Positions 15,768 to 25,053 of a DNA stretch of 53,600 bases are shown one piece after another; position 1 is the stretch's first letter, and every line of letters begins with the position of its first letter. The notes beneath the pieces are model-generated. The model saw only the letters and a list, made by a program, of their open reading frames with translations, ran no database searches and was not told the DNA's origin. The stretch is from a virus. The DNA lies in IMG/VR virus record IMGVR_UViG_3300047563_000009, positions 1 to 53,600 of that record. One strand, 5' to 3'. The translations under genes and the position numbers were made by a program.

Positions 15768-15965
15768 ATGTTGGATTTATTTGATAACCTGCTTTCGCAT
15801 TTGAATGCAGAAGAAAACGACATGGCCTTAGAATTTAGGGCTAAGTTGGAAGAGATGGAGGATAAAGCTGACTTCCTCGATTGTCTTAAAGCCTGTGGCG
15901 TAGATAATTGGGATAGCTACTCTGACGCTCAAGAGATGATGTGGCCGGAAGGTGAAGATGAATAA
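15768..15965 (+). CDS. small acidic hypothetical protein
   Basis: Encodes 65 residues, strongly acidic and helical, ending in Glu-Gly-Glu-Asp-Glu. The ATG at 15768 is chosen because GGAG (15758-15761) lies six bases upstream. An ATG at 15756 overlaps that site. It overlaps the next gene by eight bases. Function unknown. Confidence 0.7.
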   Translation: MLDLFDNLLSHLNAEENDMALEFRAKLEEMEDKADFLDCLKACGVDNWDSYSDAQEMMWPEGEDE

Positions 15966-16362
15966 GATTTCAAAATACGACAATGTCGTAAACCCTGTTC
16001 AGTTCGGTACCCTTATCCGCAGCATCTTCGAAGACCCTTTTGAAATCTCAGAAGACTTCATGAAGCATTCCGAATGTCGTTGCGAGCTTGGTCAAGAGAT
16101 TGATTTGGAATTAGCCAAAGAGATTCTAGACTGCTTCAAAGGAGTACACATTAAGCCGGAAGACTTAGTGGGCACGTGGATGATGGAATGTTCTCGTGAC
16201 TACAGTAATAGTATTTACTGGAGTGAAGTTTCTGAGATTATCAAAGTTGAAGAAGTAACTGAAACAATTGTTGTAACTAAATGGAAACCAATCTGCGATG
16301 AAACTGTCCCAATCTGTAGTAGTCAACAACCGCAAAGTAAAGTTTGCATACCTAAAAAGTGA
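15958..16362 (+). CDS. hypothetical protein
   Basis: Encodes 134 residues, no recognised family. The ATG at 15958 follows GGAAGG (15948-15953). A GTG at 15952 is also possible. The last 65 bases overlap the next reading frame. Several Cys residues are spread out with no clear zinc pattern. Confidence 0.7.
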   Translation: MNKISKYDNVVNPVQFGTLIRSIFEDPFEISEDFMKHSECRCELGQEIDLELAKEILDCFKGVHIKPEDLVGTWMMECSRDYSNSIYWSEVSEIIKVEEVTETIVVTKWKPICDETVPICSSQQPQSKVCIPKK

Positions 16363-16627
16363 TGTAACCTCAACTGGTGGTGGCACTTACCTCACTCGTG
16401 CACTTGCAACTCGCAACGTCACTGGTGCTGATGTTATTGTATTTATCCTCCCTCAATGTGAGAACACTGCAAAGAACATCGAACGAATCAAGCGTGGACG
16501 CGAAGATTTAATGTCGGCTGTAAGGCCGTTAATTCTACCATTCAAAATTGTGGTAGTGGTTGGCACTTGCCAAGCTTATCTGGAAGATTTCTACAAAGAT
16601 AAGACTTGGAGTGATATTAAGTATTAA
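16298..16627 (+). CDS. hypothetical alpha/beta protein
   Basis: Encodes 109 residues with two strongly hydrophobic strands (ADVIVFILP about 45-53; FKIVVVVGTCQAY about 82-94), suggesting a small Rossmann-like fold. It overlaps the upstream gene by 65 bases. It ends just before an intrinsic terminator, so it closes the replication operon. No function assigned. Confidence 0.65.
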   Translation: MKLSQSVVVNNRKVKFAYLKSDVTSTGGGTYLTRALATRNVTGADVIVFILPQCENTAKNIERIKRGREDLMSAVRPLILPFKIVVVVGTCQAYLEDFYKDKTWSDIKY

Positions 16628-16642
16628 GCGACACGATTAATT

Positions 16643-16671
16643 GGGAGGCTTTCGGGCCTCTCTCTTTATTT
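16643..16671 (+). terminator. intrinsic terminator at end of replication block
   Basis: GGGAGGC (16643-16649) pairs with GCCTCTC (16656-16662, one G-U) across a 6-nt loop TTTCGG, followed by TTTATTTAATT. It sits between the metabolism genes and the packaging/structural genes. Confidence 0.8.
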
Positions 16672-16686
16672 AATTGGAGTTCGCTT

Positions 16687-16866
16687 ATGCGTACTATCTG
16701 CTGTAATAATTGTGGGCACGAAATTGCCGAGGACGACTTCATTGTCCAGCAATGCCCTGTATGTGATTCCTATATGGAATTGAACCGTCTTAATCTAAAA
16801 GTTGACCCAGAGTTAGGCAGCATTGTTCGCATCAATCCTGTGCACACCTCGACATTAATAGAATAA
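16687..16866 (+). CDS. small zinc-ribbon protein
   Basis: Encodes 59 residues. CCNNCG near the N-terminus and CPVC at about residue 23 form a two-knuckle zinc ribbon. TTGGAG lies six bases before the ATG. Small zinc ribbons of this sort often bind nucleic acid or modulate transcription. It lies directly after the terminator and ahead of the terminase, so it may be the first late gene. Family not identified. Confidence 0.75.
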   Translation: MRTICCNNCGHEIAEDDFIVQQCPVCDSYMELNRLNLKVDPELGSIVRINPVHTSTLIE

Positions 16867-16891
16867 GATTAAAAACAAAGAGAACGAATCA

Positions 16892-18916
16892 ATGTCAAAG
16901 ACAGACGATTTAGGTCCAGAGTTTAACGAGGCAGTTGCCAGCTATCTCGTTAAGAACTATGGCGACGTATTGAAAGTCTCCAGAGAAAGATTCTGCATCA
17001 TTTCTTTGCCATTGCTCCGTGCTTACATTGCTAATAATCCCAGCATTGTAGACTCATACGAAGAACAAATCACGGCAGAGATTGAAGGTCAGGGTTTGGA
17101 GAAGGACGCAGTATTGCGTTCGGTATTTAAAGCTCAACTGGAACGTCTTCGTTCTGGTGACAAGAAAGATTCAACTGCATATGCCGATGAGTTGAAGAAA
17201 GGTATTCAAGCAGGTGTCACTGACCGTGTTGCTGGTTCAACAATGGAAGAGCCAACTTCCGAACATGACAACACTCAGGAACTTGTTGATAAGATTTTAT
17301 ACGACCCTCATAATGTAGACCCAACGGTTATTCCGAAGAAGGTTGCAGATGAGGTTCGTAAGATTCTCATGAAGAGTTTCAAAGCTTTTGGCAAGTGGTC
17401 ATTCCACGTTCAAATGGGATTCCCATTTCAATCTCAGGATTTCCACGATGTAATATCCGATGTTGGGCAGCAAGTTGTAGATGGTAAAATCGACCGATTA
17501 ATAATCACGATACCTCCACGACATTCAAAGACCCAATTGATGAGTATTGCATTGCCACTTTATTCATTCTGCCACAATGGATCTAGTCATAACATCATTA
17601 CTTCCTATGCGGAAGACGTTGTACTAGAATCTTCTGGGTACATTCGTACTGTAATGCTTGACCCACTATTCCAGCGAATCTTTCCAAAGGTTCGTATCGA
17701 CCCAAACAAACGTTCGCTTGAGCGTTGGGGTACGACTAAAGCTGGCGTAATGCATGCCGTACCAACTGGTGGTAAGCTAACTGGTAAAGGTGCTGGCTTA
17801 TTGGTTACTAACTATTCCGGCTGCTTTGTAGTCGATGACGTTATCAAACCAAAAGATGCATATTCAGATACAGTGCGAGCTGAAATTAACGACCGTTTCG
17901 ATAACACCTTCATGTCACGTTTGGCAAATGATGGGTGCATAACAGACGCTCGTGGTAACGAAGTTAAGTGTGCTCGAACTCCAATGGTTATTATCATGCA
18001 GCGAGTTCACGACCAAGATTTGGTTGGGTACATTCTACGTGGTGGTTCTTCTGATAAATATCATTATCTGAATATTCCAGCAATTGTGGAAAAGGAAACT
18101 GGTTCTGCTGCTTGGTATGATAAGCTTATTAAGAAGCAAGCATACACTCACGCAATCCCAATCCTGTATGATTTGAAGCGTGAAGCTGAGAAGTCTGCAC
18201 TTTGGCCAGCACGTAAAAGCCTTGAATCACTTGAGGCAATGAAGGCATCTAACCCGTATACTTACAACTCACAGTATGCTGGCGACCCATCTGCTCAAGG
18301 TCATGGCCTAATTAAAGAAGATTGGTGGCAGGAATATGAGCCACAATCATTTGACAGGAAGCGTGTCGTTCGTAGTTTTATTACTGCGGATACTGCATCA
18401 ACTGTTAAAGAATATTCGGATTACTCCGTGTTAAAACATTGGGGCGTCACTCGCGAAAAGGACGTCTACTGTTTAGACATCATGCTGGGTAAGTTCGAGA
18501 TTCCAGAATTGAAAGAAGCAATTATTAAGTTCTGGAAGAAGTGCAACATATTGGATATTCGTGCTCCGGCATGTATTCCACAGGCATTGTACATGGAAGA
18601 TAAATCCGCAGGACAATTCCTGAATCAGCAGTTCATCAAGGATGGTTCAGTTCGAGTCCTACCAATGGCACGTGATGGTATTAATGGTAACGATAAAGTA
18701 ACTCGATTCCTTAACGCCGTACCATACTTTGCACAAGGGAGATTCTTCTTCCCAGCAGGTCACGAACATATTGAGCATGTGAAACGAGAAATTCTTGGAT
18801 TCACCTCTCTTGGTTCTGGTACTGGTCACGATGACTGTGTGGATAACGTATCCGATTGTGCTGTTATCGTTTACTCAGGCGCAAGCGCCAACTACGAAGC
18901 ATGGGTTGATAATTAA
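16892..18916 (+). CDS. terL: terminase large subunit
   Basis: Encodes 674 residues. The ATPase domain has Walker A-like IPPRHSKT (about residue 207) and Walker B FVVDD (about 310). The C-terminal RNase H-like nuclease has ADTAS (about 498), an acidic YMEDKSAG (about 568) and GHDDCVD (about 645). It translocates DNA into the prohead and cuts the concatemer. The N-terminal 190 residues are an extension beyond the ATPase. No obvious small terminase gene is adjacent; one of the small genes upstream may fill that role. Confidence 0.93.
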   Translation: MSKTDDLGPEFNEAVASYLVKNYGDVLKVSRERFCIISLPLLRAYIANNPSIVDSYEEQITAEIEGQGLEKDAVLRSVFKAQLERLRSGDKKDSTAYADELKKGIQAGVTDRVAGSTMEEPTSEHDNTQELVDKILYDPHNVDPTVIPKKVADEVRKILMKSFKAFGKWSFHVQMGFPFQSQDFHDVISDVGQQVVDGKIDRLIITIPPRHSKTQLMSIALPLYSFCHNGSSHNIITSYAEDVVLESSGYIRTVMLDPLFQRIFPKVRIDPNKRSLERWGTTKAGVMHAVPTGGKLTGKGAGLLVTNYSGCFVVDDVIKPKDAYSDTVRAEINDRFDNTFMSRLANDGCITDARGNEVKCARTPMVIIMQRVHDQDLVGYILRGGSSDKYHYLNIPAIVEKETGSAAWYDKLIKKQAYTHAIPILYDLKREAEKSALWPARKSLESLEAMKASNPYTYNSQYAGDPSAQGHGLIKEDWWQEYEPQSFDRKRVVRSFITADTASTVKEYSDYSVLKHWGVTREKDVYCLDIMLGKFEIPELKEAIIKFWKKCNILDIRAPACIPQALYMEDKSAGQFLNQQFIKDGSVRVLPMARDGINGNDKVTRFLNAVPYFAQGRFFFPAGHEHIEHVKREILGFTSLGSGTGHDDCVDNVSDCAVIVYSGASANYEAWVDN

Positions 18917-18917
18917 C

Positions 18918-19130
18918 ATGGCAGTTATTACTCGCATAGATGCCCGTTCTCGCCAAAATAACTCCATCCAGATTCAAGATTTGGATGGAAATATCTTGTG
19001 TACGATTGAGGCAGTTTCAAATCTGGAGTCTACTTCTGACAAAGCACGTCATGAAGCGAATCTCCGACTCCACGCCTCTAGCAATGTACAAATTGTTAAA
19101 GGTAATGGTGTTGTATTAAGGAAGAAATAA
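18918..19130 (+). CDS. hypothetical protein between terminase and portal
   Basis: Encodes 70 residues, basic and predicted beta-rich (VITRIDARSRQNNSIQIQDL). The ATG at 18918 follows the terminase stop by one base. An overlapping longer frame starting inside terL is not favoured. It ends in a TAATG overlap with the portal gene. A structural or assembly role is likely from position only. Confidence 0.7.
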   Translation: MAVITRIDARSRQNNSIQIQDLDGNILCTIEAVSNLESTSDKARHEANLRLHASSNVQIVKGNGVVLRKK

Positions 19131-20470
19131 TGGCTTCCCATGATGCACATGTAAATAAGCGAACTGGTTTTCAAAAAACCAAGTTAGCAGATGGTCTTGA
19201 GAACTTTGTATCTGGCCTTGGCGGTATGAGCGATAAGTCGTCTCACAATATTTGGACATTCGCAAATAAGAATGCCAACTACCGCGAGCTTATGAACCGA
19301 TTCCGTGAGGATTGGGTTTCACAAAAAGTTTGTCAGGTTGTTCCTCAAGATATGACGCGTAAATGGCGGCACATTGATACAGAAGAAGGACGGGTTGCAG
19401 ATAAGAAGCTGAGGCTTCGCAAACTGTTCCGGGAGGCTTATCAATGGGCAAGGTTGTATGGAACTTCATTTGTATTACTGGACATTAAAGGTTCAGGCAA
19501 ATTAAACACCCCACTCAATCTTGACAACTTGAAGACTGGATGTATTAGGTCCATGAGAGTTGTTGACCGTTCACGCATGTGGGCCGCTGGTTCAATAGTA
19601 TTGGATGCTCTGAGTCCTCACTATGGCTTGCCTGAGTATTACACTCTTTCAGGTTATTCTGGGATGATTCACCATTCCCGTTTTGTGCGTTTCGAAGGAA
19701 CCGAACTTCCATTGTTCGAATTCCAACGTAACATGTGGTATTCAGATTCAGTGCTCATACCGCTGATGAAAACCATAGACCAGTTCTACACGACTGCCGC
19801 CGCTGCCGCAAACTTGGCGCAGGAAGCAACCATTGATGTAGTTTCTGTTGCAGGCTTCCAATCCTTACTGACAAGTCCAGAAGGTGAAGCTGCTGTCCTC
19901 AGACGTTTCAAACTCATGAAACAAGCTAAGAGCATTTATAACGTTCTTATCCTTGATGACACTGAAAAATATGACACCAAGTCCATCGCCTTATCGGGCG
20001 TGAAAGATTTGATTTGGGAATATCTCAAAATTGTAGCTGCTGCTGTTGGTATTCCAGCAACACGTTTCCTTTCTGCATCACCTGACGGTATGAATGCTAC
20101 GGGCGAATCTGACCTAGTAAACTATATCGACTTGCTGACAGGCTTGCAAACCGCAATCTTTGAACCTCGTTTAGATGTGTTCGATAAAATTGCACAAGCG
20201 CACTTTGGTATTGCGGAGTACACCTATGAATGGTGTGACATATTCCCAGAATCAAATGTTGAGAAAGCAAAACGCGCTGTTGATATTGCCACTGCCCTTG
20301 ATTTATTAATTGCAAATGGCACCATCACAAAAGAAGCTGCAAATTGCATTGTTGCCCATTCCAAAATCTTCGGGGAGTGCGACATTGGCAAAGCTAATCC
20401 CAATCCACCAAACATGCAAAAGGCAAACACTAGTGATGCAAAAACATCCAGTGCCAGTAAACCTAAATGA
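19130..20470 (+). CDS. portal protein (DUF1073 type)
   Basis: Encodes 446 residues. Overall plan and length match the DUF1073 family of phage portals. It has an N-terminal WVSQKVCQVVPQDMTRKW segment and a central helical region with the PATRFLSASPDGMNATGES block (about 308-326) that is highly characteristic. The portal forms the dodecameric ring at the capsid vertex through which terminase pumps DNA. The C-terminal tail is Lys/Ser/Ala/Pro-rich and overlaps the protease gene. Confidence 0.9.
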   Translation: MASHDAHVNKRTGFQKTKLADGLENFVSGLGGMSDKSSHNIWTFANKNANYRELMNRFREDWVSQKVCQVVPQDMTRKWRHIDTEEGRVADKKLRLRKLFREAYQWARLYGTSFVLLDIKGSGKLNTPLNLDNLKTGCIRSMRVVDRSRMWAAGSIVLDALSPHYGLPEYYTLSGYSGMIHHSRFVRFEGTELPLFEFQRNMWYSDSVLIPLMKTIDQFYTTAAAAANLAQEATIDVVSVAGFQSLLTSPEGEAAVLRRFKLMKQAKSIYNVLILDDTEKYDTKSIALSGVKDLIWEYLKIVAAAVGIPATRFLSASPDGMNATGESDLVNYIDLLTGLQTAIFEPRLDVFDKIAQAHFGIAEYTYEWCDIFPESNVEKAKRAVDIATALDLLIANGTITKEAANCIVAHSKIFGECDIGKANPNPPNMQKANTSDAKTSSASKPK

Positions 20471-21509
20471 TGAGGAAACTGTTGAATCTGTCGTGATGTT
20501 TGCTGACCGACAAACGATTCAATCAGCCCGCGTCTTACGTGATTCTGGCGAAATGATTGCACCTGTTACGATTGCTCGTGCAGGTGATATGCTTTATAAA
20601 GCAAAAGAACTTGGCAAAGATTTTGCAGACTTGCCACCAGACCAAGTTGTTCGTGTAACAACTCCGGCAGAAGTTCTGTTCGACGAGGCAACCATTGAGT
20701 TGTGCCGTTCTATGCCTGTAACTGTTGGTCATCCAAAAGACGATGTGTCTCTTGCCAACAACAAGTTGCTACAGAAAGGCTTCTTGGAAGGTCTTCCTTC
20801 TCCAGATGGCTCACACTTGAGCGGCTATGTCGTACTCAACGACGCAGACACTATTAAATTAGTTGATTCTGGTGTTGACCAGACTTCATGGGGCCATGAT
20901 GCAGTATTGGAACGTGTAGAAGAAAATGGTGTTGTGTCTGCTGTTAAGACCAAAATCACTTCTGTAAACCATCTGGCTATTGTTCGTCGTGGTCGTGCAC
21001 AGTCTACTCGTATCGGTGACTCCGGTGAAGAAATTGATATTGTGGATAAATCCGCATTTGATGTTGTGGAAGCAGAGCGTGATGACGCTATTGCTAAAGT
21101 TGCAACATTAACTCAGAAGCTGGCTGATGCAGAAACTGCTAAGCTGTCTGATGAAGCAATCCAAACTCTGGTCGAAGAACGTGTAGAAGCACGCACTGAA
21201 CTTCTGATTGAAGTTGCCAAGCTTGGTGATGAATTTGCATCAATGGATTTCAAAGGTAAATCCGAATCCGAAATCAAACGTGCAGTTGTTACTAAACTTC
21301 ATGACAAAGATTTCGCAGATAAGAGTGACGATTATATCTCTTCTCGTTTCGACTCTGCACTCGAAGATTGCGACTCAGTTTCTCTGAGTGACGCTCTCTC
21401 AGTCTCTGTACTGGATGCTGCCAATAAAGCTGCCAAAGGTCAAGAGAAAGAACCAAACGCGCGTGACGCAGCTTATGCCCGTCGCCAAGAACGTTTTAAT
21501 AAATCCTAA
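20436..21509 (+). CDS. prohead protease / scaffold (DUF2213 type)
   Basis: Encodes about 357 residues. The first 220 residues form a protease-like domain with MPVTVGHPKDD (about 96) and a conserved VNHLAIVRRGRA (about 185), whose His and Ser/Thr neighbours suit a U9/S78-like fold. The C-terminal part is a charged helical coiled region resembling a scaffold. It would mature the capsid precursor. The start is uncertain: ATG 20436 lies in the overlap with the portal gene, and earlier in-frame starts exist. Confidence 0.8.
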   Translation: MQKHPVPVNLNDEETVESVVMFADRQTIQSARVLRDSGEMIAPVTIARAGDMLYKAKELGKDFADLPPDQVVRVTTPAEVLFDEATIELCRSMPVTVGHPKDDVSLANNKLLQKGFLEGLPSPDGSHLSGYVVLNDADTIKLVDSGVDQTSWGHDAVLERVEENGVVSAVKTKITSVNHLAIVRRGRAQSTRIGDSGEEIDIVDKSAFDVVEAERDDAIAKVATLTQKLADAETAKLSDEAIQTLVEERVEARTELLIEVAKLGDEFASMDFKGKSESEIKRAVVTKLHDKDFADKSDDYISSRFDSALEDCDSVSLSDALSVSVLDAANKAAKGQEKEPNARDAAYARRQERFNKS

Positions 21510-21521
21510 AGGTTTCGGATA

Positions 21522-21995
21522 ATGCCAAAACAAGATTTTACGATTAACACTGGCAATGCATATGCTGGTGAACAATATGGTTTAGCAACCACTAACTCCC
21601 AGCGCCTAACTTACAGCACTGACGCAGCAATGACTGAATATGGTTTAGCTGTTCAGCAGGGTGTTGCGTACAACACAATCAAAGTTGGTCATGACTCAGG
21701 TCAAGTACTTGGCGTTACTATGCGTCAGAACAACCTTGAAGCTGCAAACCGTCCGAGTGATGGTACTATTGGCATTCCTAAAGGTTGGCCTCTGGGTGTT
21801 ATGCTGGAAGGCCCAATCATGGTTAAGCTGGCAACTGCAATTACTGATGCAAACGTTGGTGTCTCTACCACTGGTCACTTTGGTGGCGTGGCTGCTGATT
21901 ATACCAAAGCAACTAACGTTGTTGCACTGAAATTCCCAGCTTCTGCTGGTGATGTTATTCCAGTAATGATTAACGTCGTATCCCCAAAGTCGTAA
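21522..21995 (+). CDS. capsid decoration/cement protein
   Basis: Encodes 157 residues, Gly/Ala/Thr-rich and predicted beta, with codon bias like the major capsid gene. The position just before the capsid gene is typical of head decoration or cement proteins. It ends SPKS at a stop that follows a consensus -1 slippery heptamer (21984-21989 region), producing a minor longer form with an Ig-like domain. Trimeric surface decoration is inferred from context. Confidence 0.75.
   Translation: MPKQDFTINTGNAYAGEQYGLATTNSQRLTYSTDAAMTEYGLAVQQGVAYNTIKVGHDSGQVLGVTMRQNNLEAANRPSDGTIGIPKGWPLGVMLEGPIMVKLATAITDANVGVSTTGHFGGVAADYTKATNVVALKFPASAGDVIPVMINVVSPKS
21983..21989 (+). other. -1 ribosomal frameshift site in decoration gene
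   Basis: The heptamer C-CCA-AAG (XXXYYYZ) is in phase with the decoration frame and four codons before its stop. A -1 slip reads CCC AAA GTC and enters an open frame that runs through a Pro-rich linker (TPPPALV) straight into the Ig-like domain ending at 22285. This is the arrangement known for Ig-like extensions of phage head and tail proteins. Confidence 0.8.
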
Positions 21996-22285
21996 CCCCG
22001 CCTCCTGCACTAGTATTTACTACAGACTTGCCAACAACCAAGACTGTGGCAACTGGTGCATCACTTGATTTGGCAGTAGTTGCAACTGGTGGTGTGGGAA
22101 CTCTTTCATATGTTTGGAAGAAGAACGGCACTGTAATCTCCGGTAAAACTACTGCATCAATCAACGTGACAGCTACGGCTGCTGCGGGGGATGCTGCAAC
22201 ATACACTTGCGAAGTTTCTGACTCCGCCACTCCGACGCCTACCAAGATTACTTCTAAATCTTGCGTCGTGACCGTATCGCCTTAA
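21990..22285 (+). CDS. Ig-like domain, frameshift extension of decoration protein
   Basis: Read in the -1 frame, this adds about 98 residues. A Pro-rich linker is followed by one bacterial Ig-like fold with the typical SYVWKKNGTVI strand, the AATYTCEVSDS strand containing the Tyr-x-Cys of such domains, and a final Val-rich strand. There is no good independent ribosome site; the only internal start is a TTG at 22028. It probably decorates the virion surface and binds host or mucus polysaccharides weakly, as proposed for phage Ig-like domains. Confidence 0.85.
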
Positions 22286-22297
22286 TGGAATAAATAA

Positions 22298-23311
22298 ATG
22301 TCAAAGATTATCAAATTGGCTGATGGAACTGACTTCGAACTTGACGTAGCTCTGGTTCGTATTCAGGATTCCGGTTCAGTAACACTGACCGACGACGATG
22401 CTGTATTCTTCCAGCGTCAACTTGAGTATATTGAAGCTCAAACGTATGACAATCTGTATCCAGAACTGGAAGCACGTGAAGCTTTCGGTGTAGATACAAG
22501 TGGTGGCCCAGGTGTTAACACTCTTACCTACCGTTCATATAACCATGTGGGCGCTGCACAGGTCATTAACGCACGTGCAACTGACCTGCCTAAATCCAAC
22601 ATTTCCGGTAAAGAATATTCTGTAACCGTTAAGTCTGTTGGTACTGCTTACGACTACGATGTAAGTGAAGTTGCTGCTGCTGCAATGGTTACTGGTATGT
22701 CGCTGGAAACTCGTAAAGCCAATGCTGCAATTCGTGGTTACGAACAGTATGTAAACTCTGCTGCATGGTATGGCGATGCTGCTAACGGCTTCGTGGGCTT
22801 CTTCGAAAACCCAGATATTACCAAAGCAGACGTTGCACCAACTCAAGGTGGCACCGATACCGAGTGGGTTAAGAAGAAACCTTCCGAAGTTATTGCAGAC
22901 TTGACCACTGCGGTTTCTGCAATGTATGCCACCACTCTGAAAATCATGCGCCCAGAGGAAATCTGGATGCCTGTTGAGCACGAGCAGTATATCTTTAACA
23001 CTCCACGTTCTGACCAGTCTGACATGTCAATCGGGAATTGGTTCCTGGCTAATAACCAGTTCATCAAATCTCGTGATAAGATTAAAGGTCTGAATGCTGT
23101 TAAAGGTCACGGTAAAGCTGGTGCTGATTGCTTCATCGTAATCTGCCGTACTGCACAGGGCAACAAGACTTTCCGTCTGCGTGAACCAATGGCTCTGACT
23201 TGGATGCCAGTTCAGTTACATGGTCTGATTTATGAAATCCCAGGCTATGGCCGTTTCGCTGGTTTCCAGACTATGTACCCAGCAGCAATTTCCATTAACT
23301 CCGGTATCTAA
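22298..23311 (+). CDS. major capsid protein (DUF2184 type)
   Basis: Encodes 337 residues with strongly biased codons indicating very high expression. The sequence matches the HK97-fold DUF2184 class, including an N-arm with FFQRQLEYIEAQTYDNLYP and a C-terminal PGYGRFAGFQTMYPAAI segment. It starts 12 bases after the Ig-like frame. Its own prohead protease is encoded upstream. A short spacer with no terminator separates it from the next gene. Confidence 0.92.
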   Translation: MSKIIKLADGTDFELDVALVRIQDSGSVTLTDDDAVFFQRQLEYIEAQTYDNLYPELEAREAFGVDTSGGPGVNTLTYRSYNHVGAAQVINARATDLPKSNISGKEYSVTVKSVGTAYDYDVSEVAAAAMVTGMSLETRKANAAIRGYEQYVNSAAWYGDAANGFVGFFENPDITKADVAPTQGGTDTEWVKKKPSEVIADLTTAVSAMYATTLKIMRPEEIWMPVEHEQYIFNTPRSDQSDMSIGNWFLANNQFIKSRDKIKGLNAVKGHGKAGADCFIVICRTAQGNKTFRLREPMALTWMPVQLHGLIYEIPGYGRFAGFQTMYPAAISINSGI

Positions 23312-23361
23312 TGGAATTCGGGCTGGAGTAATCTGGCCCTACTTTAATTTAAGAGAAAACG

Positions 23362-23802
23362 ATGCAGCTCAAGAACAACCAAACACGTAATGCGCAGTTC
23401 TACTTTTGGAAAGAAGGTAAGAACAAGAAAGTAACTCTGGAATATGTTAACATTCCCGGTGGCGCTACTGTTGAAATTGATGACCAAGTGTTTAAAGCAC
23501 TGACCGCATCACGTACAGAAGTTCGTGTAATGAAAGAGGTGGAAACCAAACTTGATGAAGCGTCTATTGGTGCTGATGTTAAGACTGGTAAAGATACCTT
23601 AATCGTGAAGGACTACTACGAAACTGGTGAAACTCGCTCAATCAACCTGCTCCAAGAAGCCATTCGTTTGGGTGAATTCACTGTTGTTGAACGCGCCAAA
23701 GTTGGTATGGATGTAATTGATGAGGCTCTCACTGCTCGCGGTGTTCCTATCAAAGACATGACCGAAGACGCGAAACTCGCACTTTACGACCAGTTGGCAT
23801 AA
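23362..23802 (+). CDS. hypothetical virion-assembly protein
   Basis: Encodes 146 residues with an N-terminal beta region (QFYFWKEGKNKKVTLEYVNIPGG) and a helical C-terminus. The position between capsid and head-completion genes suggests a minor head or connector protein. No motif allows more. Its stop overlaps the next start (TAATG). Confidence 0.7.
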   Translation: MQLKNNQTRNAQFYFWKEGKNKKVTLEYVNIPGGATVEIDDQVFKALTASRTEVRVMKEVETKLDEASIGADVKTGKDTLIVKDYYETGETRSINLLQEAIRLGEFTVVERAKVGMDVIDEALTARGVPIKDMTEDAKLALYDQLA

Positions 23803-24176
23803 TGATTACACTAACCGATTTGGTGAAGCGTTATCCAGCAATGGCAACAATGACTCAAGACAGTTTTGATATCCACTTGAGTGATGCCACGTTAATGATG
23901 GGTTCTGATGAATCACGTTGGTTAGGTTGGTATAATCCAGCTCAAGCGGCATTGATTGCACACTTTTCGGTATTAACAGACGACCTGTTACCGGGTGATG
24001 CACCAATGCCAGCTTTACCTGTATCCCGTACAGATGTTGACGACGTGCAGGTAGAGTTTAGCGACCGAATGATTTCTGAAATTCCCTACATTGAAGCCTC
24101 TTGGTATTCTTCTGTCTACGGGCAGCAATATGTCTTGTGGCGTCGAATGGCCTTTGCTGGTCCGAGGGTTGCATAA
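23802..24176 (+). CDS. head completion/connector protein (DUF4054 type)
   Basis: Encodes 124 residues, with an N-terminal YPAM-type segment, a helical middle containing HLSDATLMMGS, and a C-terminal YGQQYVLWRRMAFAGPRVA. This pattern is usual for DUF4054 adaptor proteins that bind under the portal ring. Start and stop are both shared by one base with neighbours. Confidence 0.75.
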   Translation: MITLTDLVKRYPAMATMTQDSFDIHLSDATLMMGSDESRWLGWYNPAQAALIAHFSVLTDDLLPGDAPMPALPVSRTDVDDVQVEFSDRMISEIPYIEASWYSSVYGQQYVLWRRMAFAGPRVA

Positions 24177-24538
24177 TGATAAATCAGCGTCGTGCTTTTA
24201 ATCGTTATACAACTGCAAGTCATACTATTCAAGTTTACATTCCTGGATACTTTGACAATAAAAATAATTGGGTTGGGGAAACTTATTCCCCTCCAAAACG
24301 TTTTCGTTGTACTCCAATAGCGTATGGCGACCGTGACTCTGGTGTTGCAGGTCAAACACTTAAAGCCACAGAAATTGGTGAACGTCAACCTGCATTTATG
24401 CAGATTCATTCAACCACTGAAATGCCGATGAAATCTCTACTCAATATATACGGATTGCGATATAAAGTCGTATCTGTTTCCGATTACACGGATGCTGGAT
24501 TCTACAAGGTTGTGGCGGCAAAAGAGTTGGAGAAATAA
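24176..24538 (+). CDS. neck / head-tail joining protein
   Basis: Encodes 120 residues, predicted beta-rich. The ATG at 24176 is chosen because it overlaps the upstream stop by one base; a longer frame starting at 24101 lies inside the connector gene. Its place in the fixed order connector-neck-terminator-sheath argues for a head-tail joining role. Confidence 0.7.
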   Translation: MINQRRAFNRYTTASHTIQVYIPGYFDNKNNWVGETYSPPKRFRCTPIAYGDRDSGVAGQTLKATEIGERQPAFMQIHSTTEMPMKSLLNIYGLRYKVVSVSDYTDAGFYKVVAAKELEK

Positions 24539-25053
24539 TGGATATTAGGCAAGAAGAAATTCAAGCAATGAAGGAAATTGTTGACGTATGCGTCGGCATT
24601 CCTTTGTTCACATATGAAATGCAGATTAACGCACCTCGTCCAACTGGAGAGTATGCTGCAATCAAATGTATTTCATCTTTGAATCCAGGATATGATGAAT
24701 CAAAAGTTATCGAAGTTGGTGGTGTTGAAAAATTTCGCACCCGTGGCATTCGTGTTTTAACTTTCATGATTCTGTTTTCGCGAGAAGGTGATGAGTTTAT
24801 TAGATTTGATAACTCATTCTACCGTCCTGATGTACACACCATAATGCGGTCTAAAGGTTTTGCTGCATTGGGTAAAACGACTTTGGATTTATCCTCAATA
24901 ACTTTAGAAACGAATTGGGAATTCCGTCAGGGAATAAAAATGCAATTCAATATTATTCGTGAGTCAGTATCAGATATTGGTATCATGGATAATGCAAGTG
25001 TTGGTGGTAAGTTTATCGATGGCGACCAAGTCATCACTATTAAGGGAATCTAA
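24538..25053 (+). CDS. tail terminator / completion protein
   Basis: Encodes 171 residues of the type often found directly before the sheath gene in myoviruses (neck protein with VLTFMILFSREGDEF-like beta core). It likely caps the tail tube and docks to the connector. It stops directly before the sheath start codon. Confidence 0.7.
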   Translation: MDIRQEEIQAMKEIVDVCVGIPLFTYEMQINAPRPTGEYAAIKCISSLNPGYDESKVIEVGGVEKFRTRGIRVLTFMILFSREGDEFIRFDNSFYRPDVHTIMRSKGFAALGKTTLDLSSITLETNWEFRQGIKMQFNIIRESVSDIGIMDNASVGGKFIDGDQVITIKGI

